NCBI RefSeq assembly: GCF_000723405.1
Contig: NZ_CCAE010000012.1
Span: forward strand, 1-64,000
Direction of reading: 5' to 3'
Origin: Hydrogenophaga intermedia
Lineage (GTDB): Bacteria; Pseudomonadota; Gammaproteobacteria; Burkholderiales; Burkholderiaceae_C
DNA: 64,000 nucleotides
A program made the position numbers and the translations under genes. The notes below the pieces were generated by a model, which was given only the letters and a program-made list of their open reading frames with translations, was not told the origin of the DNA and searched no databases. Of this stretch, positions 34,843 through 43,174 are shown piece by piece. The stretch's first letter is position 1; every line of letters begins with the position of its first letter.

Positions 34843-37800
34843 TCAGGGGTTCTCGCCCCGGTCCTGATAGACCGGCGCCAGGTGGTCGTCGCGCGGTGTG
34901 TCGAGCCAGTCGACCTTGCGCATCTTTCGCACCACCACGAACTCGTCCCGGTTGGTGCCGATGGTTCCGTAGTAGTTGAAGCCGTAGCTGAGCTGCGCGT
35001 AGCCGCCGATCATGTGCGTGGGCTTGAGCACGATGCGCGTGACCGAGTTGTGGATGCCGCCGCGCACGCCGGTGATCTCGGAACCGGGCGTGTTGATGAT
35101 CTTCTCCTGCGAGTGGTACATCATCACCATGCCGGGGTTGACGCGCTGGCTCACCACCGCACGCGCGGCCACCGCGCCGTTGACGTTGAACAGCTCGACC
35201 CAGTCGTTGTCTTCGATACCGGCGCGTTTCGCATCCGTCTCGCTGAGCCAGATCACCGTGCCACCGCGGTTAAGCGTGAGCATGATCAGGTTGTCGCTGT
35301 AGGTGCTGTGGATGCCCCACTTCTGGTGCGGCGTGATGAAGTTCAGCACGATCTCGGTGTGGCCATTGGGCTTGCGCCCCTGTACCCCGTCGGTGGTCTT
35401 CAGGTCCACTGGCGGGCGATAGCTGCTGAAGCCTTCACCGAAGGCGATCATCCAGGGGTGGTCCTGGTAGAACTGCTGGCGCCCGGTGAGCGTGCGCCAG
35501 GGGATCAGCTCGTGCACGTTGGTGTAGCCCGCGTTGTAGGACACGGTCTCGCTCTCGATGCCGCTCCAGGTGGGCGAGCTGATGATTTTTCTGGGCTGCG
35601 CCTGGATGTCGCGAAAGCGAATCTTCTCGTCCTCCCGGTAAAGCGCCAGGTGCTTGTGGTCGCGCCCGGTGGCCTTGCCCAGCGCCTCCCAGGCCTTCAC
35701 GGCCACGTGGCCATTGGTCTCGGGCGCCAGTTGCAGGATCACCTCGCAGGCGTCGATGTCGCTGACGATGCGGGGCATGCCTTGCGTCACGCCAACCTCC
35801 TCGGTGTTGCCGTTGAGCTGGCCGAGTTGCGTGACCTCCTGCTCGGTCTTCCAGCCGATGCCCTTGCCGCCGTTGCCCAGCTTGTTCATGAGCGGGCCCA
35901 GCGCGGTGAATCGCTTGAAGACGTTGGGGTAGTCGCGCTCGACCACCGCGATCTGCGGCGCGGTCTTGCCCGGCACCAGTTCGCACTGGCCCTTCTTCCA
36001 TTCCTTCACCTCGAAGGGCTGGGCCAGCTCGGCCGGGCTGTCGTGCATCAGCGGCGTGAGCACCACCTCCTTCTCCACGCCCAGGTGGCCCACGCAGACC
36101 TCGCTGAAGGCCTTGGCGAAGCCCTTGTAGATCTCCCAGTCGCTGCGGCTTTGCCACACCGGGTCCACCGCGGCGGACAGCGGGTGGATGAAGGGGTGCA
36201 TGTCGCTGGTGTTGAGGTCGTTCTTCTCGTACCAGCTCGCGGTGGGCAGCACCACATCGCTGTACAGGCAGGTCGTGCTCATGCGGAAGTCGAGCGTGAC
36301 CAACAGGTCGAGCTTGCCTTCGGGTGCCTTGTCGTGCCAGCGCACCTCGGTGGGCTTGGCGTCGTCCGGGCCGAGATCGCTGCCCTGAACGCCGTGCTGC
36401 GTGCCGAGCAGGTGGCGGCAGAAGTACTCGTGGCCCTTGCCGCTGGAGCCCAGCAGGTTGGAACGCCAGACGAACAGGTTGCGCGGCCAGTTTTGCGGCG
36501 CGTCCGGGTCCTCGCAGCTCATTTCCAGCGTGCCGTCCTTGAGCGCCTTGACCACGTAGTCCTTCGGGTCCATGCCGGCGGCGGTGGCGTCCTTCACCAC
36601 CTGCAAGGGGTTGGTGCGCAACTGCGGCGCGCTGGGCAGCCAGCCCATGCGCTCGGCGCGCACGTTGTAGTCGATCATGCTGCCGCCCCAGGCGGCCTTG
36701 TCGGCCAGCGGGCTCACGATCTCGTCGAGGCCGAGCTTCTCGTAGCGCCACTGGTCGGTGTGGGCGTAGAAGAAGCTGGTGCTGTTCTGCTGGCGCGGCG
36801 GACGGATCCAGTCGAGCGCGAAGGCCAGCGGGGTCCAGCCCGTCTGTGGGCGCAGTTTTTCCTGGCCCACGTAGTGCGCCCAGCCGCCCCCGCTCTGGCC
36901 GATGCAGCCGCACATCATCAGCAGGTTGATGACGCCGCGGTAGTTCATGTCGGCGTGGTACCAGTGGTTCATGGCCGCACCGATGATCACCATCGACTTG
37001 CCACGCGTCTTGTCGGCGTTGTCGGCGAACTGCGTGGCCACGGTGATGACCTGATCGCGCGGCACGCCGGTGATGCGCTCCTGCCAGGCCGGTGTGTAGG
37101 GCGCATCGTCGTCGAAGCCCTTCGCGCCGCTGCCCAGGCCGCGGTCGATGCCGTACTGCGCGACCTGAAGGTCGAACACGGTGGCCACGAGGGCGTGGCG
37201 CTCTTCACCCGCCTTGCCCAGGCGCAGGCGCACGGCGGGCACGCGCGCGTGGTTCACCTCGCCGGTGCCGGCGCTGGCGGTGAAGTGCGGCGAGGCCTGG
37301 CCACCGAAGTAGGGAAAGCCCACGTCCACCACCTCGTGCGCCTGCTCGCCGTCCTCCAGCACCGAGAGCTTCAGGCGCACCTCTGCACCATGGCGCGCCT
37401 CCTTGTTCTCCAGGTTCCAGCGGCCCGCGTCCTCGCGACCTTCAGGGCCCCAGCGAAAGCCGATGGAGCCCTGCGGCAACACGGCGCGGCCGTCGGCGTC
37501 GAAGGCCACGGTCTTCCATTCGGGGTTGTTCTTCTGGCCCAGGCGGCCGTTGAAATCGCTGGCGCGCAGGTAACGGTCGGGCACCTGCACCACGCGGCCG
37601 TCGGGCAGGGTGTGCTCCTTCAGCAGCACCAGCATCGGCAGATCGGTGTAGCGGCGCGCATAGTCGTCGAAATAGGCGGACCGCTTGCCGCTGTCGGGGA
37701 AGTAGAAGCGCTTGAGCACCACGTGGCCCATGGCCATGGCCAGCGCCGCGTCGGTGCCCTGCTTGGGGTGCAGCCAAAGGTCGGACAGCTTGGCGACCTC

Positions 37801-38658
37801 GGAGTAGTCGGGCGTGACCGCCACGGTCTTGGTGCCCTTGTAGCGGACCTCGGTGAAGAAGTGCGCGTCGGGCGTGCGCGTCTGCGGCACGTTGGAGCCC
37901 CAGGCGATGATGTACGAGCTGTTGTACCAATCGGCCGATTCGGGCACGTCGGTCTGCTCGCCCCAGACCTGCGGGCTGGCTGGTGGCAGGTCGCAGTACC
38001 AGTCGTAGAAGCTCATGCATACGCCGCCGATGAGTGAGAGGTAGCGCGAGCCCGCGGCGTAGCTGACCATGCTCATGGCCGGGATGGGCGAGAAGCCGAT
38101 GATGCGGTCGGGCCCGTGCTGTTTGATGGTGTAGACGTTGGACGCGGCGATGAGCTGGTTGACCTCGTCCCAGGTGCTGCGCACGAAGCCGCCCATGCCG
38201 CGAACCTGCTGGTAGTCGCGCCGGGCCTCGGGGTTCTCGACGATGCTGGCCCAGGCGGCCACCGGGTCCCTGGCCACGGCCAGCGCGGCGCGCCAGCGCT
38301 GCAGCAGGCGGCCGCGCACCATGGGGTACTTCACGCGATTGGCGCTGTAGAGGTACCAGGAGTACGAGGCACCGCGCGCACAGCCGCGAGGCTCATGGTT
38401 GGGCATGTCCCAGCGCGTGCGCGGGTAGTCGGTCTGCTGGGTTTCCCAGGTGACGATGCCGCCCTTGACGTAGATCTTCCACGAGCAACTGCCCGTGCAG
38501 TTCACGCCGTGCGTGCTGCGCACGATCTTGTCGTGCGCCCAGCGGTTGCGGTAGGCGTCCTCCCAGGTGCGGTCTTCGGCGGTGACCTGGCCGTGCCCGT
38601 CGGCGAAGGACTCGCGCGGCAGCTTGAAGTGCATCAGGCGGTCGAGGAAATGGCTCAT
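34843..38658 (-). CDS. narG: Respiratory nitrate reductase alpha subunit (molybdopterin)
   Basis: 1271 aa, full length. It reduces nitrate to nitrite on the cytoplasmic face of the inner membrane. The FS0 cluster ligands are His50, Cys54, Cys58 and Cys93 (STHGVNCTGSCSW, RGCARGASYSWY). The molybdenum ligand is Asp223 in YDWYCDLPPAS, one residue after E. coli Asp222. No twin-arginine leader is functional here, as expected for NarG. ATG 38658 has AAGGAG upstream; the open frame to 38733 is not needed. Confidence 0.98.
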   Translation of the reverse strand: MSHFLDRLMHFKLPRESFADGHGQVTAEDRTWEDAYRNRWAHDKIVRSTHGVNCTGSCSWKIYVKGGIVTWETQQTDYPRTRWDMPNHEPRGCARGASYSWYLYSANRVKYPMVRGRLLQRWRAALAVARDPVAAWASIVENPEARRDYQQVRGMGGFVRSTWDEVNQLIAASNVYTIKQHGPDRIIGFSPIPAMSMVSYAAGSRYLSLIGGVCMSFYDWYCDLPPASPQVWGEQTDVPESADWYNSSYIIAWGSNVPQTRTPDAHFFTEVRYKGTKTVAVTPDYSEVAKLSDLWLHPKQGTDAALAMAMGHVVLKRFYFPDSGKRSAYFDDYARRYTDLPMLVLLKEHTLPDGRVVQVPDRYLRASDFNGRLGQKNNPEWKTVAFDADGRAVLPQGSIGFRWGPEGREDAGRWNLENKEARHGAEVRLKLSVLEDGEQAHEVVDVGFPYFGGQASPHFTASAGTGEVNHARVPAVRLRLGKAGEERHALVATVFDLQVAQYGIDRGLGSGAKGFDDDAPYTPAWQERITGVPRDQVITVATQFADNADKTRGKSMVIIGAAMNHWYHADMNYRGVINLLMMCGCIGQSGGGWAHYVGQEKLRPQTGWTPLAFALDWIRPPRQQNSTSFFYAHTDQWRYEKLGLDEIVSPLADKAAWGGSMIDYNVRAERMGWLPSAPQLRTNPLQVVKDATAAGMDPKDYVVKALKDGTLEMSCEDPDAPQNWPRNLFVWRSNLLGSSGKGHEYFCRHLLGTQHGVQGSDLGPDDAKPTEVRWHDKAPEGKLDLLVTLDFRMSTTCLYSDVVLPTASWYEKNDLNTSDMHPFIHPLSAAVDPVWQSRSDWEIYKGFAKAFSEVCVGHLGVEKEVVLTPLMHDSPAELAQPFEVKEWKKGQCELVPGKTAPQIAVVERDYPNVFKRFTALGPLMNKLGNGGKGIGWKTEQEVTQLGQLNGNTEEVGVTQGMPRIVSDIDACEVILQLAPETNGHVAVKAWEALGKATGRDHKHLALYREDEKIRFRDIQAQPRKIISSPTWSGIESETVSYNAGYTNVHELIPWRTLTGRQQFYQDHPWMIAFGEGFSSYRPPVDLKTTDGVQGRKPNGHTEIVLNFITPHQKWGIHSTYSDNLIMLTLNRGGTVIWLSETDAKRAGIEDNDWVELFNVNGAVAARAVVSQRVNPGMVMMYHSQEKIINTPGSEITGVRGGIHNSVTRIVLKPTHMIGGYAQLSYGFNYYGTIGTNRDEFVVVRKMRKVDWLDTPRDDHLAPVYQDRGENP

Positions 38659-38690
38659 CGGAACTCCTTCTTGTCGTTGGGGCGTGGCGA

Positions 38691-40358
38691 TCAGGGGTTG
38701 CGGATCTCTGCGCCGCGACGCAGGTAGAACCACCAGTTCAGCACCAGGCAGGCGGCGTAGAAGGCCGCGAAGCCGTACATGGCAAGCTGCGGTGTGCCGG
38801 CCTTGATCTGCGCGCCGATGACCACCGGTGCAACAAAGGCGCCGTAGGCGGCCACGGCCGATGTCCAGCCCAGCACGGGGCCGGCCTGCTGGCGATCGAA
38901 GATGACGCCGATGGTGCGGAAGGTGGAGCCGTTGCCGATGCCGCTGGCGATGAAGATCACCACGAACAGGCCGAGGAAGGTGCCGAAGTGCTGTTCGGGC
39001 GTGGGTGAGGCGTAGGCCTGCATCATCACGTAGCCCACCGCCACCGAGGCCGCCACCATCACGGCCGAGATGATCTGCGTGACGATGGAGCCGCCCACCT
39101 TATCGGAGATCCAGCCGCCCACGGGCCGCACCGCCGCGCCCACGAAGGGGCCGATCCAGGCGTAGGTGAGCGCGGAGGGCGCGTTCGGGTTCTTCAGGGT
39201 GTGCTGCATCACGCCCGCGGCGTCGGGGATGTGCTGGAAGCCGAAGATCACCGTGATGGCCAGGGGAAGCACCATGGAGAAGCCGATGAAGGAGCCGAAG
39301 GTGACGATGTAGAGCGCGGTGAGCGACCAGGTGTGCTTGTTGCGGAAGATCGCGAACTGCTTGGCGACGCCCTCCTTCATGGGACCGAAGGCAGCCAGTC
39401 GCATCACCAGCAAGGCCATCACGATGTCCAGCAGCACCGCCACCCAGATGTTGAGCAGCCCCAGCCCGGTGGGCGCGGGCAGGTAGACGTAGAGGATGGC
39501 GATGGCCGGAACGAAGGCCAGCGTGTAGAGGTAGGTGATCCGGGCGTAGGCCATCAGCGGGTGGCCCGCGTCGGGCGAGACGGTGCGCAGGTTGTTCATG
39601 CCGAACCAGCACACGGCGCTCAGCGGCACCAGCGACAGCAGCCAGGCGAAGCCGGCGTTCTGGATCCAGGTGGGCGTGCCCGCGGCGATCTTGCCGAAGA
39701 TCCAGCCGCTGTCCTTTTGCAGCAGCATGGGCTCGCCACCGAAGCTGCCGAAAATGCCCACCGTCATCACCAGCGGAATGACGATCTGCATGGTGGTGAC
39801 GCCGAAGTTGCCCAGGCCCGCGTTGAGGCCCAGCGCCGTGCCCTGCAACCGCTTCGGGAAGAAGGTGCTGATGTTGGACATGCTGGAGGCGAAGTTGCCG
39901 CCGCCCACGCCCGACCACAAGGCCATCAGTTGGAACACCCACAGTGGCCACTCGGGGTGCTGCAGCGCGATGCCGGTGCCGATGGCCGGCGCCAGCAGCA
40001 TGGAGGTGGTGAGAAAGATGGTGTTGCGGCCACCGGCCAGGCGCACGAAGAACGAGGCCGGGATGCGCATGGTGGCGCCCGAGATGCCCGCGATGGCGGT
40101 GAGCGTGAACAGCTCGGCCTGCGTGAACGGGAAGCCCAGGTTGAGCATCTGTACCGTGATGATTCCCCACATGCCCCAGACCGCGAAGCCGCACAGCAGC
40201 GCGGGAATCGAGATCCAGAGGTTGCGGTAGGCGATGCGCTTGCCGGTGCTCTCCCAGAACTGTTCGTCTTCGGGGCGCCAGTCGTCGATGTCGGGACGCG
40301 TGGCGAGGCGGTGCTCGAACGATGTGTCCCGTGTGCCCGGTGTGTGCGGGGTGTTCAT
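38691..40358 (-). CDS. narK2: Nitrate/nitrite antiporter, NarK2 (E. coli NarK-like) type
   Basis: 555 aa, 12 or more membrane helices of the major facilitator superfamily. It has the two nitrate-signature regions: GVGGGNFASSMSNISTFFPK and GLNAGLGNFGVTTMQ, closely like E. coli NarK, plus a cytoplasmic N-terminal extension of about 45 residues. It is expected to exchange external nitrate for internal nitrite. It sits between narK1 (6 bases upstream) and narG (32 bases downstream). Confidence 0.93.
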   Translation of the reverse strand: MNTPHTPGTRDTSFEHRLATRPDIDDWRPEDEQFWESTGKRIAYRNLWISIPALLCGFAVWGMWGIITVQMLNLGFPFTQAELFTLTAIAGISGATMRIPASFFVRLAGGRNTIFLTTSMLLAPAIGTGIALQHPEWPLWVFQLMALWSGVGGGNFASSMSNISTFFPKRLQGTALGLNAGLGNFGVTTMQIVIPLVMTVGIFGSFGGEPMLLQKDSGWIFGKIAAGTPTWIQNAGFAWLLSLVPLSAVCWFGMNNLRTVSPDAGHPLMAYARITYLYTLAFVPAIAILYVYLPAPTGLGLLNIWVAVLLDIVMALLVMRLAAFGPMKEGVAKQFAIFRNKHTWSLTALYIVTFGSFIGFSMVLPLAITVIFGFQHIPDAAGVMQHTLKNPNAPSALTYAWIGPFVGAAVRPVGGWISDKVGGSIVTQIISAVMVAASVAVGYVMMQAYASPTPEQHFGTFLGLFVVIFIASGIGNGSTFRTIGVIFDRQQAGPVLGWTSAVAAYGAFVAPVVIGAQIKAGTPQLAMYGFAAFYAACLVLNWWFYLRRGAEIRNP

Positions 40359-40364
40359 GGCGGT

Positions 40365-41633
40365 TCAGCCTTGAAGTGAGAAGGGTTTGGCGTGGCGGCC
40401 CAGCACCTCGGTCTGGCGCACCTCGGTCCAGTACATCCAGATGAGCGAGACCCAGACCACGCCGTAGAGCAGCATGAAGGCGCTGGAGCGGATGCCGGTG
40501 ACGTCGAGCAGCACGCCGAAGAGAACGGGCAGCACAAAACCACCCAGGCCGCCGGCCAGGCCGACGATGCCGCTGATGGCACCGATGTTGCCGGGGTAGT
40601 CGTCGGCGATGTACTTGAAGACGCTGGCCTTGCCGAATGCCCAGGCAACGCCCAGCACGAACATCAGCGCGGTGAAGGCATAGACGTTCAGCCCGATGTG
40701 GAAGGTCTGCGGGCCGTTGACCGTGGTGACGGTGAACTGCGTCTGCGGGTAGCTCAGCAGGAACAGGCAGATCCAGCTCACCCACAGCACCCACCAGGTG
40801 ACCGTGTGCGCGCCGTACTTGTCGCTGAGCACGCCGCCCACGGCGCGCAGCACGCCACCCGGCAGCGAAAAGCAGGCCGCCAGCAAGGCGGCCACGCGGA
40901 TGTCCAGGCCGTATTCGCCGATGTAGTACTGCACCATCCACAGCGCCAGCGCCACGTAGCCGCCGAAGACGATGCTGTAGTACTGGCAGTACTTGAGAAC
41001 CTTCGGGTCCTTCAAGGCCTTGAGCTGCTGCGCAAAGCTCACCTGGCTGGGCACGAGGTGCGCCGGGTCGCTGTGGCTGAACAGCCAGAACAGCAGCACG
41101 GTGCCGGCCATGATGGCCGCGTACACCTGCGGCACCATCTGCCAGCCGAAGGCCACCAGGATCACCGGCGCCACGAACTTGTTGACCGCCGAGCCGCTGT
41201 TGCCGGCGCCGTACACGCCCATGGCCATGCCTTGCCGGTGCTTGGGGAACCAGCGCGCCACGTAAGGGGTGCCGACCGAGAACGAACCGCCGGCCAGGCC
41301 CACGAACAGGCCGATGGCCAGGAAGTGCCAGAACTGCGTGGCGTAGGCCATGAGCCAGATCGCCGGCACGGTGGCTGCCATCAGCAGCGCCATCACGATG
41401 CGCCCGCCGTAGCGGTCCGTCCAGATGCCCAGCGGCACGCGCACCAGGGAGCCGGTGAGCACGGGCGTGGCGGTGAGCAGGCCGAACTGCGTGGCGTTGA
41501 GGTCCAGCATCTGGCGGATCGGAATGCCGATCACGCCGAACATCATCCAGACCATGAAGCACACGGTGAAGGACCAGGTGCTCACGATCAGCACGGACCA
41601 GGCTTGGCGGGTTTTGTTGGTGTCGTCGCTCAT
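40365..41633 (-). CDS. narK1: Nitrate transporter, NarK1 type (nitrate/proton symporter)
   Basis: 422 aa major-facilitator protein with 12 predicted helices. Its signature segments (GLAGGSFSVGTPYVARWFPK, GVYGAGNSGSAVNKFVAP) belong to the NarK1 branch, thought to bring in nitrate with protons and so start respiration before nitrite accumulates. ATG 41633 is preceded by GGAG; the 22-residue upstream extension is unlikely. It is the first gene of the nar run. The 166-base gap to the divergent hemerythrin gene should hold the operon promoter, but I could not find a clear FNR or NarL site there. Confidence 0.92.
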   Translation of the reverse strand: MSDDTNKTRQAWSVLIVSTWSFTVCFMVWMMFGVIGIPIRQMLDLNATQFGLLTATPVLTGSLVRVPLGIWTDRYGGRIVMALLMAATVPAIWLMAYATQFWHFLAIGLFVGLAGGSFSVGTPYVARWFPKHRQGMAMGVYGAGNSGSAVNKFVAPVILVAFGWQMVPQVYAAIMAGTVLLFWLFSHSDPAHLVPSQVSFAQQLKALKDPKVLKYCQYYSIVFGGYVALALWMVQYYIGEYGLDIRVAALLAACFSLPGGVLRAVGGVLSDKYGAHTVTWWVLWVSWICLFLLSYPQTQFTVTTVNGPQTFHIGLNVYAFTALMFVLGVAWAFGKASVFKYIADDYPGNIGAISGIVGLAGGLGGFVLPVLFGVLLDVTGIRSSAFMLLYGVVWVSLIWMYWTEVRQTEVLGRHAKPFSLQG

Positions 41634-41799
41634 GGAGGCGCTCCATTGACCATGGCGTCGACTGTGCTTTTTCGTTGGTCCCGCGACCATCCTTCGCACG
41701 GGCGAGCGCCTGGCGGCGAAGGGAGTACGCGCGGCATCCTCCGGACGGCGTATGCCCCGGCAACAACCGGGCCGAGGCCACCGGACCTACCATGCGGCC

Positions 41800-42354
41800 A
41801 TGGTTCTGCGCATCGCCCTGCCCGGCCAGGCCCGGGACACCGCCACCACCGAAGTGCCGCTGGAGATGCTCTCGGCCTGCCACGGCCGCGTGCAGACGCA
41901 GTGCGAGACACTGCGGCGCCTGTGCGCTCACCTGCCGGCCCAGGGCGCGGACCACGCGGCCGTGGAAGCGGCCGAGGCCGTGCTGCGCTATTTCCGCCAG
42001 GCCGCGCCGCACCACCATGCCGATGAGGAGGTGGATCTGTTTCCCGCCCTGCTGGATGCGGCCGGCGAGGTGGACCACGCGGCCGTGCGCCGGCTCACGC
42101 GTTCACTGATCGAAGACCACCGGGCGCTGGAGGACTTGTGGCGGCGGCTGGAAGCGCAACTGGAGTGCGTGCGCGGCGGCGATGGCCCGGCTCTGTCGGG
42201 CGACACGGTGGAGGCGTTCGTGTCCGCCTACGTCACGCATATCGAACGCGAGGAACGCGAGCTGCTGCCCATGGCTGCCCACCTGCTCGGCGACGCCACG
42301 CTCGCGCGCATCGGTGCCGCGATGCGCGAGCGGCGGGGCATCGAGGCGCCTTGA
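41800..42354 (+). CDS. Hemerythrin-domain protein
   Basis: 184 aa four-helix protein. Putative di-iron ligands: His28 (SACHGR), the HHHADEEVD group around 71-79, His107 with Glu111 (EDHRALE) and His147 with a nearby glutamate (THIEREERELLP). Such proteins bind oxygen or react with nitric oxide and help repair iron-sulfur centres. ATG 41800 was chosen for the homology start. It is divergent from narK1, between the structural and regulatory nar genes, which suits a role in nitric-oxide or nitrite stress. That role is inferred. Confidence 0.88.
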   Translation: MVLRIALPGQARDTATTEVPLEMLSACHGRVQTQCETLRRLCAHLPAQGADHAAVEAAEAVLRYFRQAAPHHHADEEVDLFPALLDAAGEVDHAAVRRLTRSLIEDHRALEDLWRRLEAQLECVRGGDGPALSGDTVEAFVSAYVTHIEREERELLPMAAHLLGDATLARIGAAMRERRGIEAP

Positions 42355-42375
42355 GGCGAGCCCGTTCACGCCTTC

Positions 42376-43113
42376 TCAGGCGAGCAATCCGCGCTCACTC
42401 GCGTAGACCGCCGCGTGCACGCGGGTGCTCAGGTCGAGCTTGCGCAGGATGTGCTGCACGTGGATCTTCACCGTGGTCTCGGCGATGTCGAGCGCGCGGG
42501 CGATGTGCTTGTTGCTGTCACCGTGCGCGATGAGGCGCAGGATTTCGCGCTCTCGCGGCGAGAGCGAGTGGATCGGGTCGGACGGGGGCGGTTCGGGCAC
42601 GGCACGCGCGGCCGGCTGCGGTGCCGCAGACGCCGCGTGCGACTTGGCGGCCGGTACGCCGCCCGTGGCTTCGCTCACGGTGTCGCGGCGCAGCAGGGCC
42701 ACCAGCTTGCCCATCATTTCCGGGCTGATCACCGAGTCGCCCTCGACCACCCGCCGGATCGAGGCCGCGAGGTCGGCGGTGTCGATGGTCTTGAGCAGGT
42801 AGCCATCAGCGCCCGACCGCAGGCCCCGGGCGAGGTCCGCCTCGTTCTCGCTCACGGTGAGCATGAGCACCCGCGCGGCGGGCGCGGAGGCCTTGATGGC
42901 AGCGATCGCGTCGATGCCGGTGACGCCAGGCATGTGGTTGTCGAGCAGCACCAGGTCGGGCCGAAGCCGCTCGGCCAGGCCGATGGCGGCCGTGGCGTCG
43001 CCGGCCTCGCCGACCACCGCCAAGCCAGTGTCCTGGGCCAGCAAGGCAATCAGGCCGCGGCGGAAGAGGTGGTGGTCGTCGACCACGAGAAGGCGGATGG
43101 GCGCGTCGCTCAC
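42376..43113 (-). CDS. narL: Nitrate/nitrite response regulator
   Basis: 245 aa from GTG 43113, which follows a GGAGG. Receiver domain about 1-125 with phosphorylation site Asp58 (LVLLDNHMPG), then an Ala/Pro-rich linker of about 35 residues and a LuxR-type helix-turn-helix at about 180-240 (LSPREREILRLIAHGDSNKH). 61 bases separate it from narX, which is upstream on the same strand. It probably activates the narK-narG operon when nitrate is present. Confidence 0.93.
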   Translation of the reverse strand: MSDAPIRLLVVDDHHLFRRGLIALLAQDTGLAVVGEAGDATAAIGLAERLRPDLVLLDNHMPGVTGIDAIAAIKASAPAARVLMLTVSENEADLARGLRSGADGYLLKTIDTADLAASIRRVVEGDSVISPEMMGKLVALLRRDTVSEATGGVPAAKSHAASAAPQPAARAVPEPPPSDPIHSLSPREREILRLIAHGDSNKHIARALDIAETTVKIHVQHILRKLDLSTRVHAAVYASERGLLA

Positions 43114-43174
43114 GGCAGAAACCTCCGCGTTGCACCCTCCGAGGCCGAGCGCCTCGGAAACGGCCGGGCGTCGC

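Noticed and set aside
39100-42078. A 992-codon minus-strand open frame and similar giant frames, such as 34822-38037 (+) and 27389-30013 (+)
   Set aside because: They are shadows of narK1/narK2, narG and nrdJ. Their translations are His/Arg/Gly-rich low-complexity sequence typical of the wrong frame in high-GC DNA.
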